From assembly GCF_004118155.1 (NCBI RefSeq), contig NZ_SAIQ01000003.1:434001-498000 (forward strand): DNA of 64,000 bases, given 5' to 3'. The stretch is from Edaphocola flava. Its GTDB lineage: Bacteria; Bacteroidota; Bacteroidia; Chitinophagales; Chitinophagaceae. The notes under the pieces are model-generated. The model saw only the letters and a program-made list of their open reading frames with translations. It was not told where the DNA came from and did not search any database. The position numbers were made by a program, and so were the translations under genes. Shown in pieces: positions 16,315 to 24,637 of this stretch (its first letter is position 1; the number at the start of each line of letters is the position of its first letter).

Positions 16315-17321
16315 GTAATACTCCTGAATACGGTAAAGGAAAGTAGCAGCTCCAGTGCCAGCAAACACACGCCCAGTAAGGCAAATGGCCAGTACCATTC
16401 TTTATACTGCATATTACCACTGCCATCAATCTTACTCTTCTCGAGCTGATCGATCTCATTATATATTTTCTTCAGGGAAGCATTATCTGTTGCGCGGAAG
16501 TACTTACCTCCGGTCTGCTGTGCAATCTCTGTCAACAGGGCCTCATCGATCTGTACCGGCATAGCCTGGGTGCGCATTCTGCCGGAGGCATCCTGCACCG
16601 GGTACATGGCTGTACCCTTCGATCCTACACCAACTGTATATACCCTCACCTTATAGGTTTGCGCAATGCGCAATGCCGTTTGCGGATCAATATAACCTGA
16701 GTTATTAACCCCATCCGTAAGCAGGATCACGACCTTACTCTTAGCCGAACTGCTGCGCAGACGATCTACTGCTGTGGCCAGTCCCATACCAATGGCGGTA
16801 CCATCGGCCAGCATACCACTTTGCAGGTTTTCCAGCTGTTCGATGATGACATTATGATCGGTGGTGATGGGTGCCTGGGTAAAGCTCTCTCCTGCAAACA
16901 CAACAAGACCGATACGATCTGCCGGACGATCCATCACAAAATGTTCTGCCACTTCTTTTGCAGCTTCTATGCGGTTTGGCTTAAAGTCTTCTGCCAGCAT
17001 ACTTGTAGACAAGTCCATGCTCAACACAATATCTATACCTTCATTATATTTATTGTCCGGGGCATTGGTCTGCTGCGGACGGCTCAATGCAATGCAGAAT
17101 AAGATTAATGCCGCCATGCGCAGATAGTGCAGCCATTTACGGTAGCGTACTTTTGGTGCATCGGGCAGACTAGCTAAAGTCTTGGTTGTGGACAGATGAA
17201 AAGTCATCTCCCTCGACAACTGCTTTCTGCGTCTGATCCATAGCCAGAGCGGAATGCACAGCAGTAATAAAAGGTATGCCGGGCTATGTAAGGCTATATG
17301 GGTACCGGGTATCTGCATCAT
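16311..17321 (-). CDS. BatA-like VWA-domain membrane protein
   Basis: 336 aa: two N-terminal membrane helices (about 15-28 and 66-80), a von Willebrand A domain with MIDAS motif D103-L-S-T-S (IVLSMDLSTSM) and the second metal loop (LTDGVNNSG), and a C-terminal membrane helix (about 312-333). This matches BatA/BatB of the aerotolerance cluster, thought to act with a MoxR ATPase in the cell envelope. The ATG overlaps the upstream stop as ATGA, so it is coupled to the BatD-like gene. No batB, batC or full batD follows: the operon ends here. Confidence 0.88.
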   Translation of the reverse strand: MMQIPGTHIALHSPAYLLLLLCIPLWLWIRRRKQLSREMTFHLSTTKTLASLPDAPKVRYRKWLHYLRMAALILFCIALSRPQQTNAPDNKYNEGIDIVLSMDLSTSMLAEDFKPNRIEAAKEVAEHFVMDRPADRIGLVVFAGESFTQAPITTDHNVIIEQLENLQSGMLADGTAIGMGLATAVDRLRSSSAKSKVVILLTDGVNNSGYIDPQTALRIAQTYKVRVYTVGVGSKGTAMYPVQDASGRMRTQAMPVQIDEALLTEIAQQTGGKYFRATDNASLKKIYNEIDQLEKSKIDGSGNMQYKEWYWPFALLGVCLLALELLLSFTVFRSIT

Positions 17322-18271
17322 ACTACAGCGCCCTCCTCCGGCTCACGGCTTTTTGTTTTATAAATAATCTTGGTTGCAGCATCCATACAAGCAACCTGCT
17401 CCAGGTGTTCCGGGGCAGCTTTGGCAAATTTGGCCAGATCGGCCATTACAAATATTTGTTTCAATTCCTGTCGTATCTTCTTCAGCTCTCTGTTCTGTTT
17501 GGCCAGCTTCAGCAGATCGTCGGTGGTCAGTTCTGCTGCGGCAATGCCATAACGCTCTTCCAGGTAGGTTCTCAGGATATTGGTCAGATCAGTATAATAC
17601 TCTTTAATTAATCCTTCTGCCTCATAAGGCTTATGCGACATTTCTTCCAGCATACGCAGCGCTTTCTCATGTGGTTGTTCTACAGGTCCACGGAGTTTAC
17701 GCGGGGTCTTGCTGCGCTTACGCAGCCATTTCCACAAGAAGAACAATACTGCGGCTGCAAACAATGCCCCTAGAGCCCATGGCCAGTATTCCCACCAGGC
17801 CTTAGGCACCTGTATAATATCTTTGATCGGGCGTATAGGCTTTTGCAAGTCTACCAGGACCGTCTGTATCGTAACGGATGTACTGTCCGTATTCAATACC
17901 TTTTCCTGTCCGTCCGGGCTCTGTACCGTAAAGGCTACCGGCGGTATAATATAAGTACCGGAATCGAAGCCGGTCAGGGTCAATTTTTGTTTATACAGTA
18001 TTTGGCCGTTTGCTCCGGGCAGGGAATCTACCTTACCCGTATCTACGATTTCGAGGCCGCTGAGTTGTGGCACGGCAGGCCATACGAGTTTTCCATCCTG
18101 CTCTTTATGATTTACCTCCAGGAACAGGTGCAGCTGTTCGCCTATGGCAATACGGCGACTATCCACGCTTGCTTTAACCGTAGTCTGTGCCATTGTCACA
18201 AAGGGTTGCAGCAGTATGCTCAGGAGCAACAGGCATCCAAGTGCTATGGGGAAATAGTTCTTTCTGTTCAT
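17318..18271 (-). CDS. BatD-like membrane protein, short form
   Basis: 317 aa from the ATG at 18271 (a TTG two codons earlier is ignored). Signal peptide to about residue 29, an extracytoplasmic beta-rich domain resembling the start of BatD (KASVDSRRIAIGEQLHLFLEV), one membrane helix at about 165-183 (WPWALGALFAAAVLFFLWKW), and a basic, helical cytoplasmic tail of ~130 residues. Full BatD proteins are nearly twice as long. Third gene of the moxR-DUF58-this-batA operon, probably the link between the VWA proteins and the envelope. Confidence 0.75.
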   Translation of the reverse strand: MNRKNYFPIALGCLLLLSILLQPFVTMAQTTVKASVDSRRIAIGEQLHLFLEVNHKEQDGKLVWPAVPQLSGLEIVDTGKVDSLPGANGQILYKQKLTLTGFDSGTYIIPPVAFTVQSPDGQEKVLNTDSTSVTIQTVLVDLQKPIRPIKDIIQVPKAWWEYWPWALGALFAAAVLFFLWKWLRKRSKTPRKLRGPVEQPHEKALRMLEEMSHKPYEAEGLIKEYYTDLTNILRTYLEERYGIAAAELTTDDLLKLAKQNRELKKIRQELKQIFVMADLAKFAKAAPEHLEQVACMDAATKIIYKTKSREPEEGAVV

Positions 18272-18280
18272 CTGCAAATG

Positions 18281-19150
18281 CTATATTCTCGCTCTGAAAA
18301 AGCCTTGTAGTGTTTTGATATAATCCTGGTCGGTGCGTACAGAGAGCAATTGCGCTCCGGCCCTAAGGAATGTTTCTGTGTTGTATTGTTGTTGCTTTTT
18401 GAATCCGGTGGTATAACTGATGCGGGTTGCAGGATGCGAGCTGTCTATCCAGCGGTTGGCCCCGGTTTCGGAATCCTGTACCTGCAGCAGCCCGGCATCG
18501 GGCAATTCCATATCCATACGATCATACACCTGCATACCCACCAGGTCATGCCTTCTCGCTGCCATTTTGAGCGGATACTCATACTCTTCCGAGATAAAAT
18601 CACTGATCAGAAATGTAATGGCGCGTTTGCGCATCACATTATTCAGAAACTCCAGGCAACAGCGAATGTCGGTACCGCGGTTCTGTACCGGTTGCATGGT
18701 GATCAGCTCACGGATAATGCGCAGTATATGCGACTTCCCTTTTTTGGGCGGAATATATTGTTCCACTTTATCACTGAAAAAGATAACCCCTACCTTATCA
18801 TTATTGGTAGTTGCCGAAAAGGCAAGCACCGCACAGATCTCGGTGATCATTTCTCTTTTATTGAGCTGTGCTGTACCGAATAAGGAACTGCCACTGACAT
18901 CTACCAGCAGCATTACAGTCAGTTCGCGTTCTTCTTCAAAAACCTTTACAAAGGGGGTAGAGAAACGGGCAGTCACATTCCAGTCAATAGTGCGCACATC
19001 ATCGCCTGGCGAATATTCGCGCACTTCACTGAAGGACATGCCCCTTCCTTTAAATGCGGAATGATACTCGCCGGAAAAGATATGACTGCTCAGCCCTTTG
19101 GTCTTGATCTCTATCTTTCTTACCTTCTTTAAAATTTCTGCAGTAGTCAT
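18281..19150 (-). CDS. DUF58 domain protein
   Basis: 289 aa, cytoplasmic. The DUF58 signature is clear: GRGMSFSEVREYSPGDDVRTIDWNVTAR begins near residue 35 (only part quoted), followed by a VWA-like fold with LLVDVSGSS. DUF58 proteins are nearly always paired with a MoxR ATPase and a VWA membrane protein, as here. The gene is 70 bp after moxR and 9 bp before the BatD-like gene. Molecular role unsettled; a metal-dependent adaptor or chaperone partner is the usual suggestion. Confidence 0.92.
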   Translation of the reverse strand: MTTAEILKKVRKIEIKTKGLSSHIFSGEYHSAFKGRGMSFSEVREYSPGDDVRTIDWNVTARFSTPFVKVFEEERELTVMLLVDVSGSSLFGTAQLNKREMITEICAVLAFSATTNNDKVGVIFFSDKVEQYIPPKKGKSHILRIIRELITMQPVQNRGTDIRCCLEFLNNVMRKRAITFLISDFISEEYEYPLKMAARRHDLVGMQVYDRMDMELPDAGLLQVQDSETGANRWIDSSHPATRISYTTGFKKQQQYNTETFLRAGAQLLSVRTDQDYIKTLQGFFRARI

Positions 19151-19220
19151 TAAAGCTTAGCCTGTTGAATCCTGGTCAAATAAAAGATGTATTCGTAATG
19201 ATTACGAAGCCATGTACCTG

Positions 19221-20234
19221 CTATGGTACTTCTACTGCATTCAGTATTTCATCGATAATATTTACAGAGGTAATATTCTCTGCTTCGGCCTCGTAGGTAA
19301 TGCCAATACGGTGGCGCAGTACATCGTAACATACGGCACGGATATCTTCCGGAATTACATACCCACGGCGCCTGATAAAGGCATATGCCTTGGCGGCAAT
19401 GGCCAGACTGATACTCGCTCTCGGCGAACAGCCAAAGGCAATATAAGGCTGCAGTTTCTGTAAATTATAGTCTTTAGGATAACGGGTGGCAAATACGATG
19501 TCGATGATGTATTGTTCGATCTTCTCATCCATATAGACTTCCCTAACCAGTTCACGTGCTTCAACAATCTCTTGTGCAGTAACTACTGCATTGATTTTAT
19601 TCTTGCTCTGTGGTTCTATATTCTGACGGATGATCAGTCGCTCTTCTTCTTTTTCGGGATAACCGATCACAACTTTCAGCAGGAAACGGTCAACCTGTGC
19701 CTCCGGCAATGCATAAGTACCTTCCTGTTCTATCGGGTTTTGTGTAGCCAGTACGAGGAATGGCTCTGCAAGCTTATGTGTGGTATCGCCAATGGTTACC
19801 TGCTTTTCCTGCATGGCTTCCAGCAGGGCAGATTGTACCTTTGCCGGGGCGCGGTTGATCTCATCGGCCAGTACGAAGTTGGCAAATATTGGTCCGCGGC
19901 GCACTTCAAACGTATGCTCTCTGGGGTTATAGATCATCGTACCGATTACATCGGCCGGTAATAAATCGGGGGTAAACTGGATGCGGCTGAAACGCGCATC
20001 GATAGCGGAAGCCAGTGATTTTATGGCCAGTGTCTTGGCCAGTCCCGGTACACCTTCCAGCAGTATGTGTCCATTGGCCAGGAGTCCGATCAGTAATCGC
20101 TCTCCCATATGCTTCTGTCCCACAATAGCCTTACTTAATTCTAACAGCAACATATCTACAAATGCGCTCTTGGCATTGATCCTTTCATTCAGCGCTTTGA
20201 TATTCACTGAATAGCTGCTCGCAGATAACTCCAT
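19221..20234 (-). CDS. MoxR-family AAA+ ATPase
   Basis: 337 aa. Walker A GVPGLAKT at 61-68, Walker B VLADEINRAPAKVQ (about 119-132), a sensor-type LATQNPIEQEGTYALPEAQ, and a C-terminal lid with GCSPRAS. MoxR ATPases act as chaperone-like remodelers for VWA-domain partners, here the DUF58 and BatA-like proteins encoded downstream. First gene of the four-gene operon. Confidence 0.94.
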   Translation of the reverse strand: MELSASSYSVNIKALNERINAKSAFVDMLLLELSKAIVGQKHMGERLLIGLLANGHILLEGVPGLAKTLAIKSLASAIDARFSRIQFTPDLLPADVIGTMIYNPREHTFEVRRGPIFANFVLADEINRAPAKVQSALLEAMQEKQVTIGDTTHKLAEPFLVLATQNPIEQEGTYALPEAQVDRFLLKVVIGYPEKEEERLIIRQNIEPQSKNKINAVVTAQEIVEARELVREVYMDEKIEQYIIDIVFATRYPKDYNLQKLQPYIAFGCSPRASISLAIAAKAYAFIRRRGYVIPEDIRAVCYDVLRHRIGITYEAEAENITSVNIIDEILNAVEVP

Positions 20235-20323
20235 AAAATAATTCGGTTGTATTTTCTGTATCTAAAACTTTTCTTCTTGGAACTGCAATTTATGCGTTTC
20301 CTGTAAAATAAACGATTTATTGG

Positions 20324-20331
20324 CAAAATTA
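20324..20331 (-). promoter_or_regulatory. Possible -7 box of the moxR operon
   Basis: TAATTTTG on the minus strand, about 90 bp upstream of the MoxR ATG, with a TTG at 20356-20358 (24-bp spacer, slightly long). Confidence 0.4.
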
Positions 20332-20531
20332 TGAGCAAGGGAAAGTTAAATCCTGCAACGGTTTTGCCGGTACTTAAAACGGTAGCAGAACGTACTCAAA
20401 ATTATCTGTTTCCGACCTACAATATAGTCTTAATCGGGCAACTTTCCACGCTATTGTAGTATTTTCACTACAAACCAAGTGTAAACCTGAAAACATTCGA
20501 TACGACATTCTTTTATACACTTAACATTCTA

Positions 20532-20539
20532 TACATTTG
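20532..20539 (+). promoter_or_regulatory. -7 box without a following gene
   Basis: TACATTTG in the plus orientation. No credible coding gene follows; it may drive the structured RNA candidate at 20546-20742. Confidence 0.4.
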
Positions 20540-20545
20540 CGCCGC

Positions 20546-20742
20546 AGCAAGATTCAATTCACTCACAGGTGGCTATCAGAACTGCTGTACTCAGGCCACT
20601 ATTACTATATAATGCCGGTAAAATGGCAGCAAAAGTTTGTTGTAAGAGGAATATTCCTTACCCCAAGAACGGAATCTCCTTACACAACATTCCATATACA
20701 CAAGAAAGGTTCGTATTGTCTAATACGAACCTATATTTTTAT
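20546..20742 (+). ncRNA. Possible small structured RNA
   Basis: A ~195-nt stretch between a TAnnTTTG box (20532-20539) and an intrinsic terminator (20707-20732 plus T-rich tail), without a defensible ORF. It can fold into a GTGGC/GCCAC hairpin and a longer arm in which TGTTGTAAG pairs with CTTAC-A-CAACA and ATTCC with GGAAT around an internal bulge. A long bulged arm recalls 6S-type RNA, but no family could be assigned by eye. Confidence 0.3.
20707..20732 (+). terminator. Intrinsic terminator in the moxR upstream gap
   Basis: 11-bp perfect stem AGGTTCGTATT, 4-nt loop, followed by ATATTTTTAT. Confidence 0.65.
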
Positions 20743-20792
20743 ACCTCTTGGCTGTTCTTCTAAAAAGGTGATCCGAATAGATTATTGCATAA

Positions 20793-20920
20793 ACTGACTA
20801 TCCACATGTAGTCAACTATTTTCTTCGTCCTTTTGTCCGGCAACAAAAGAACCAAAAGATATAAATAGAATGCCTAAATCATAAGGCCAATCTTTGTTTC
20901 CTTTAAGCGGATAACTCAGT
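20793..20920 (-). mobile_element. Short deletion derivative (copy E) of the MITE-like element, inverted
   Basis: 128 bp, opposite in orientation to the other copies. Ends are ACTGACTATCC and GCGGATAACTCAGT. Read on the minus strand it equals the left ~65 bp and right ~63 bp of the 480-bp element, joined at TTTTG, which occurs at 39496-39500 and 39852-39856 in the full copy (356 bp apart; 480 minus 356 is 124). Flanks TTGCATAA and TAGCATAT agree at 6 of 8 positions, fitting an old 8-bp target duplication. Confidence 0.75.
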
Positions 20921-20979
20921 TAGCATATGCTGCCTCTTTCCTGTAAACCGGCTAAAGGATACTACAATTTATTGCACAA

Positions 20980-21009
20980 AAAAGCAGCGTATTTGAGTAC
21001 GCTGCTTTT
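20980..21009 (-). terminator. Terminator of the TPR-protein gene
   Basis: 12-bp perfect stem AAAAGCAGCGTA, 6-nt loop, T run on the minus strand, 21 bp after the stop at 21031. Confidence 0.85.
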
Positions 21010-21030
21010 CGTTATTCAATTCATTATTAC

Positions 21031-22347
21031 TTATTCGTAAGATTTTAATTTAGCCTTGTATTCTGCAGATTTAGCAGGATCATTTAATGCTGCGTGGATC
21101 TTACCCATTGCCTGTAATGCTTCCAGCAGGTATCCTTTTTCATCAGGAGAGATGCTGTTTGATTTTTGTTTTGGCTCCAGAATTCTTTCAACGGCAGTAA
21201 ACGGAGTTAAAGACTCTTTCAGGTAGCTGGTTCTCAGATTGAATAAACCATCGTATTTGGCATTATCTGCTTTGGTGCTCCCTAATTTGTTCATCTGGTT
21301 TGCGATATAATCAGATTTCTGTACAAACATATTACCTAACTGATACTGGTAAATCGGATTGTTGGATTCCAGTTCAATAGCTTTCTTCATTTGCGCTTCC
21401 GCTTTTTTGAACATTTCTTCTGCATTGGCTGGTGTATTACCATCCTTGCCGGTAGCCATGTTTAAGTACAGGATACCCAGGTTGCTGATATATTGCGGGT
21501 TTGAAGGATCCTGCGCTACTGCTTCTTCGAATTTTTTCACCAGCAGATCTTGCTGTCCCTGCGCTACATAATAGTTCAGTTCATCGGCAGCGATATCTTT
21601 ATTGCCCGGGAATTTTTTCTTAGCCGCTTCAATAGTAGCCATTTGTTTCGCATTATTTTTCTGCTCGCCATAGCTCATTGCTGCAACGCGGTACAGATCT
21701 ACAGTTCCTGTAGTAACAGGATTGGCCATTGCGGCTTCCAGTTTGGGAATTGCTTCATCATATTTTTTCTGGTAGTATGATGAGTAAGCGCTGTACATAT
21801 TGGCCTGTGCCAATACGGTATCATAAACGGCTTTGTTATCTTTGATATAGGCACCGTTTTTGTAGCCAAATGCTTTTTTGGTTACATCAAATGCAGCAAT
21901 AGCCGCATCATAATTACTTTTATTGAATTCAGAGATACCGTCGTTGAATGAGAAAATACCTGCATTCTTAACTACAGCATCAATACCATCTGTTTTATTT
22001 TCAATTTTAGCATCGAGGGATACTGCTTTTTCAAACGCATCAAAACCAGCTTTGTATGCTTTCTGATCCTGGAAAGCAGGCAGTTGTGACATGCTGATGT
22101 AGGTAACCGCTTTTGCCATCCATGCAGAAGCATTACCAGACGTTTCTGCATTAGCCACAGCTTCATCAGCAGCAGCTTTCGCCTTGTTTAACTGCGCTTC
22201 GGCTTCGGCTTTATTGTCCGCAATCAGCGCCAAGGTTGCTTTATCATAAGCATTGTTTGCTTCTTTGATCTTTGCTTTCTGAGCATAAGTGGTACCTGTA
22301 GCAGTAGCCAGTACTAAGCCCAATGTTACAAATTGTTTTTTATTCAT
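21031..22347 (-). CDS. Exported TPR-repeat protein
   Basis: 438 aa from the ATG at 22347 (signal peptide MNKKQFVTLGLVLATATGTTYA, cut before QKAK). The upstream ATG at 22392 would add a basic, non-signal extension. The mature protein is almost wholly helical and Ala/Lys-rich, with repeated tetratricopeptide-like units (NPQYISNLGILYLNMA, NPIYQYQLGNMFVQKSDY). It is probably a periplasmic scaffold; partners unknown. The start lies 46 bp after the folE stop, so it may be the last gene of a queD-folE-TPR unit. Confidence 0.85.
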   Translation of the reverse strand: MNKKQFVTLGLVLATATGTTYAQKAKIKEANNAYDKATLALIADNKAEAEAQLNKAKAAADEAVANAETSGNASAWMAKAVTYISMSQLPAFQDQKAYKAGFDAFEKAVSLDAKIENKTDGIDAVVKNAGIFSFNDGISEFNKSNYDAAIAAFDVTKKAFGYKNGAYIKDNKAVYDTVLAQANMYSAYSSYYQKKYDEAIPKLEAAMANPVTTGTVDLYRVAAMSYGEQKNNAKQMATIEAAKKKFPGNKDIAADELNYYVAQGQQDLLVKKFEEAVAQDPSNPQYISNLGILYLNMATGKDGNTPANAEEMFKKAEAQMKKAIELESNNPIYQYQLGNMFVQKSDYIANQMNKLGSTKADNAKYDGLFNLRTSYLKESLTPFTAVERILEPKQKSNSISPDEKGYLLEALQAMGKIHAALNDPAKSAEYKAKLKSYE

Positions 22348-22393
22348 GATCTTTTTCTTTTTTCCCCTTTTAATGGTTTTTTGTCCACGCAAT

Positions 22394-22990
22394 TTAAGAT
22401 AATTCTGATGAAATCAAGCGTAAAAATTCAGAACGGGTTTCATTTTTAAGGAACTGCCCGCTGAATGCAGAAGTGGTCGTAGTACTGTTTTGCTTTTGTA
22501 CACCACGCATCATCATGCACATGTGTTTTGCTTCGATTACGACGGCCACGCCCAATGGTTGCAGGGTATCCTCCAGTGCTGCCAGTATCTGGTCGGTCAG
22601 TCTTTCCTGTACCTGCAGGCGGCGGGCGTATACATCCACTACCCTGGCCAGCTTGCTGAGCCCGGTGATATAGCCGTTAGGAATATAGGCAATATGTGCC
22701 TTACCGATAAATGGCAGTAAGTGATGCTCGCACATAGAATACAGTTCTATGTCCTTCACAATAACCATTTCATTATAATCTTCCTTGAACTTAGCCGAAT
22801 TCAGAATTTCTCTTGCATCCAGCTGGTAGCCATGCGTCAGGTATTGCATCGCCTTGGCCATGCGCTCTGGTGTTTTCTGTAATCCCTCTCTCTCTGCATC
22901 CTCTCCCAGCGCAACAATTACCGATTTGTATAAAGAAGACAATTCTTCGGTAGTGTGTTCGTCGTACGTTTCAATTTTTTTATAAGCCAT
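22394..22990 (-). CDS. folE: GTP cyclohydrolase I
   Basis: 198 aa. Converts GTP to 7,8-dihydroneopterin triphosphate, the first step of folate, biopterin and queuosine precursor synthesis. Zinc ligands C87 and H90 ([10 protein letters not shown]) and C158 (KHMCMMMRG) are all present, as is the substrate loop [10 protein letters not shown]. It follows the PTPS-type queD gene by 13 bp on the minus strand; together they cover the first two steps from GTP to a 6-substituted tetrahydropterin. Confidence 0.96.
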   Translation of the reverse strand: MAYKKIETYDEHTTEELSSLYKSVIVALGEDAEREGLQKTPERMAKAMQYLTHGYQLDAREILNSAKFKEDYNEMVIVKDIELYSMCEHHLLPFIGKAHIAYIPNGYITGLSKLARVVDVYARRLQVQERLTDQILAALEDTLQPLGVAVVIEAKHMCMMMRGVQKQNSTTTTSAFSGQFLKNETRSEFLRLISSELS

Positions 22991-23003
22991 TCTTTCTTAT
23001 TGA

Positions 23004-23414
23004 TTAACCGTAGTACTCTACGTATATATTTCTTGTTTCCAGTAATTTAATGCAGTGCATCTGCACACCGTCTTTTTCGATATGCGGCTTCAGCTGATCC
23101 CAGATACCAATGGCCAGGTTTTCGGCGCTGGTAAATTTACCTTCCATAAAGTCAACATCAAGGTTCAGGTTACGGTGGTCTATTTTCTCCAGTACTACGT
23201 CTTTAATGATCTGGCTCAGTTCTTTGGCATTATACACAAAGCCGGTCTGAGGATTAGGCTCCCCCTTTACGGTTACATGCAATTCATAATTGTGGCCATG
23301 CCAGTTGGGATTGGAACATTTACTGAAGACTTCAAAATTTTTCTCAGCCGACCATTCAGGATTATACAGTTTATGGGCGGCATTGAAATGTTCTACTCGG
23401 GTAAGATATATCAT
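23004..23414 (-). CDS. queD: 6-pyruvoyl/6-carboxy-tetrahydropterin synthase family protein (PTPS-type motif)
   Basis: 136 aa. Zinc ligands H14, H39 and H41 (NWHGHNY) and catalytic C33. The spacing C-x5-HGH (CSNPNWHGH) is that of eukaryotic-type 6-pyruvoyl-tetrahydropterin synthase; classical QueD has C-x3-HGH. IDHRNLN carries the second catalytic His. The product from dihydroneopterin triphosphate may be 6-pyruvoyl-tetrahydropterin (biopterin route) or 6-carboxy-tetrahydropterin (queuosine); the gene symbol is the common annotation, not a claim. Operon with folE. Confidence 0.88.
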   Translation of the reverse strand: MIYLTRVEHFNAAHKLYNPEWSAEKNFEVFSKCSNPNWHGHNYELHVTVKGEPNPQTGFVYNAKELSQIIKDVVLEKIDHRNLNLDVDFMEGKFTSAENLAIGIWDQLKPHIEKDGVQMHCIKLLETRNIYVEYYG

Positions 23415-23436
23415 GTATATATAAATATAATCACGG

Positions 23437-23444
23437 CAAAGGTA
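23437..23444 (-). promoter_or_regulatory. -7 promoter box of the queD-folE operon
   Basis: TACCTTTG on the minus strand, 22 bp before the queD ATG. Confidence 0.5.
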
Positions 23445-23491
23445 AAATGTTTTTCTTGTTTCCGTTTCTTAAATCTTCACAAAATAAGCAA

Positions 23492-23521
23492 CCGCAGGTA
23501 TCCTGTACGGAAGGCCTGCGG
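23492..23521 (-). terminator. Weak hairpin after the T9SS protein gene
   Basis: Arms CCGCAGG and CCTGCGG with a 16-nt loop, 30 bp past the stop at 23552; no strong T run. Confidence 0.35.
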
Positions 23522-23551
23522 CTGAGCTATTGATTGTTTAACTATAAAAAC

Positions 23552-24529
23552 CTACTTCAATACGATTTTACGATATACCGACCCTTTATCTTTAGTGTTG
23601 ATACGTAATATATAAGTACCCTTGCTTACATTGCTCAGATCTGTCATAGTCTTGTTAGTGCCCGCTTTATATTCCTGCAATAATACCCTGCGGCCCAGCA
23701 TATCCAGTACTTCTACCGATTGTATTGCAATGCCATCAAGCATAATGGTTACCTGATCAGTAGCCGGATTAGGATAAACGGACAGTTTGCGGGACAGGAA
23801 ATCTACATCTGCAATAGAGGTAGGTTCAGGCGGTACGGAATCACAGGCCATTGATGCATTCGCAAAGTGTACATCAAAGCTATCATCCTGGTAGCAACGG
23901 AGATCGTATCTGGTATAATAATCTTCCGGTATGGCTGGTTGCTGATAATATATACCCCATTCTCCTTGCAACTGTCCGAAGTACTGGTAATACGGCGGGC
24001 TTTCCCAGCCTGCAATCGGAGACACTTCATGATGATACACTGCTTTTACCTGTTTGCCATTAAATACCGGGTATCGTATACTATCCACAACCGTTTGCCA
24101 GGTATTTACAAACAAAGGATACACCGGTGCTCCAATAGAATGATGGGTAAGCGTATCTCCTACTGCTACATTAAATATATACAATGGCATGAACCGGTTA
24201 GAGTCAACATTATAACTAAAGATGGTATCTGCTGTAGCGTACATGTATATGCTGCTGATCGGTCCACTGACAATTGTATTCTGTGTATTGCGGGCAGAAT
24301 AAGTGCGTTGCAGCTTCCGGGCTGTAATACCATTAATTACCGTATCGGATACAGACTCCTGAAATACGTACCCTTGAAAATGCAGTGCAGAAGGGCCTAC
24401 ATTGTACGTACCCGAACTGTAATACCATTTCGCCCCTATCGGTGCAAAATCAGCCTGGGCGGTAGCAAGTACAGGCAAGTTCAGCAAGCCCATAAAGGCC
24501 ATCATAAAGTATAAAAAAGACTTCTTCAT
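23552..24529 (-). CDS. Secreted protein with T9SS type A sorting domain
   Basis: 325 aa from the ATG at 24529, which begins a clear signal peptide (MKKSFLYFMMAFMGLLNLP...ATA); the frame is open ~100 codons upstream but that part runs back across the divergent mqnB promoter. The mature part (starting near DFAPIGAKWYYSSG) is a beta-rich domain of a type common in Chitinophagaceae; no catalytic motif. The C terminus is a T9SS sorting domain: LSVYPNPATDQVTI, VEVLDMLGRRVLL, KGTYILRI, KIVLK. Surface or secreted, function unknown. Confidence 0.87.
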   Translation of the reverse strand: MKKSFLYFMMAFMGLLNLPVLATAQADFAPIGAKWYYSSGTYNVGPSALHFQGYVFQESVSDTVINGITARKLQRTYSARNTQNTIVSGPISSIYMYATADTIFSYNVDSNRFMPLYIFNVAVGDTLTHHSIGAPVYPLFVNTWQTVVDSIRYPVFNGKQVKAVYHHEVSPIAGWESPPYYQYFGQLQGEWGIYYQQPAIPEDYYTRYDLRCYQDDSFDVHFANASMACDSVPPEPTSIADVDFLSRKLSVYPNPATDQVTIMLDGIAIQSVEVLDMLGRRVLLQEYKAGTNKTMTDLSNVSKGTYILRINTKDKGSVYRKIVLK

Positions 24530-24625
24530 GGCAGGATTATTTGTTAATACTAATTTATCACTATTTGTTGATAAAAGCAAGAAACGATTAACATTTTCTA
24601 CATTAACCAGCCGTTCAGATTTTAT

Positions 24626-24633
24626 TACCTTTG
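24626..24633 (+). promoter_or_regulatory. -7 promoter box of mqnB
   Basis: TACCTTTG with 4 nt to the ATG at 24638, predicting a leaderless transcript. Confidence 0.55.
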
Positions 24634-24637
24634 GTAA

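Noticed and set aside
20537-20797. 86-codon frame in the moxR upstream gap
   Set aside because: TTG start, no recognisable product, runs through a terminator hairpin and up to the MITE copy.
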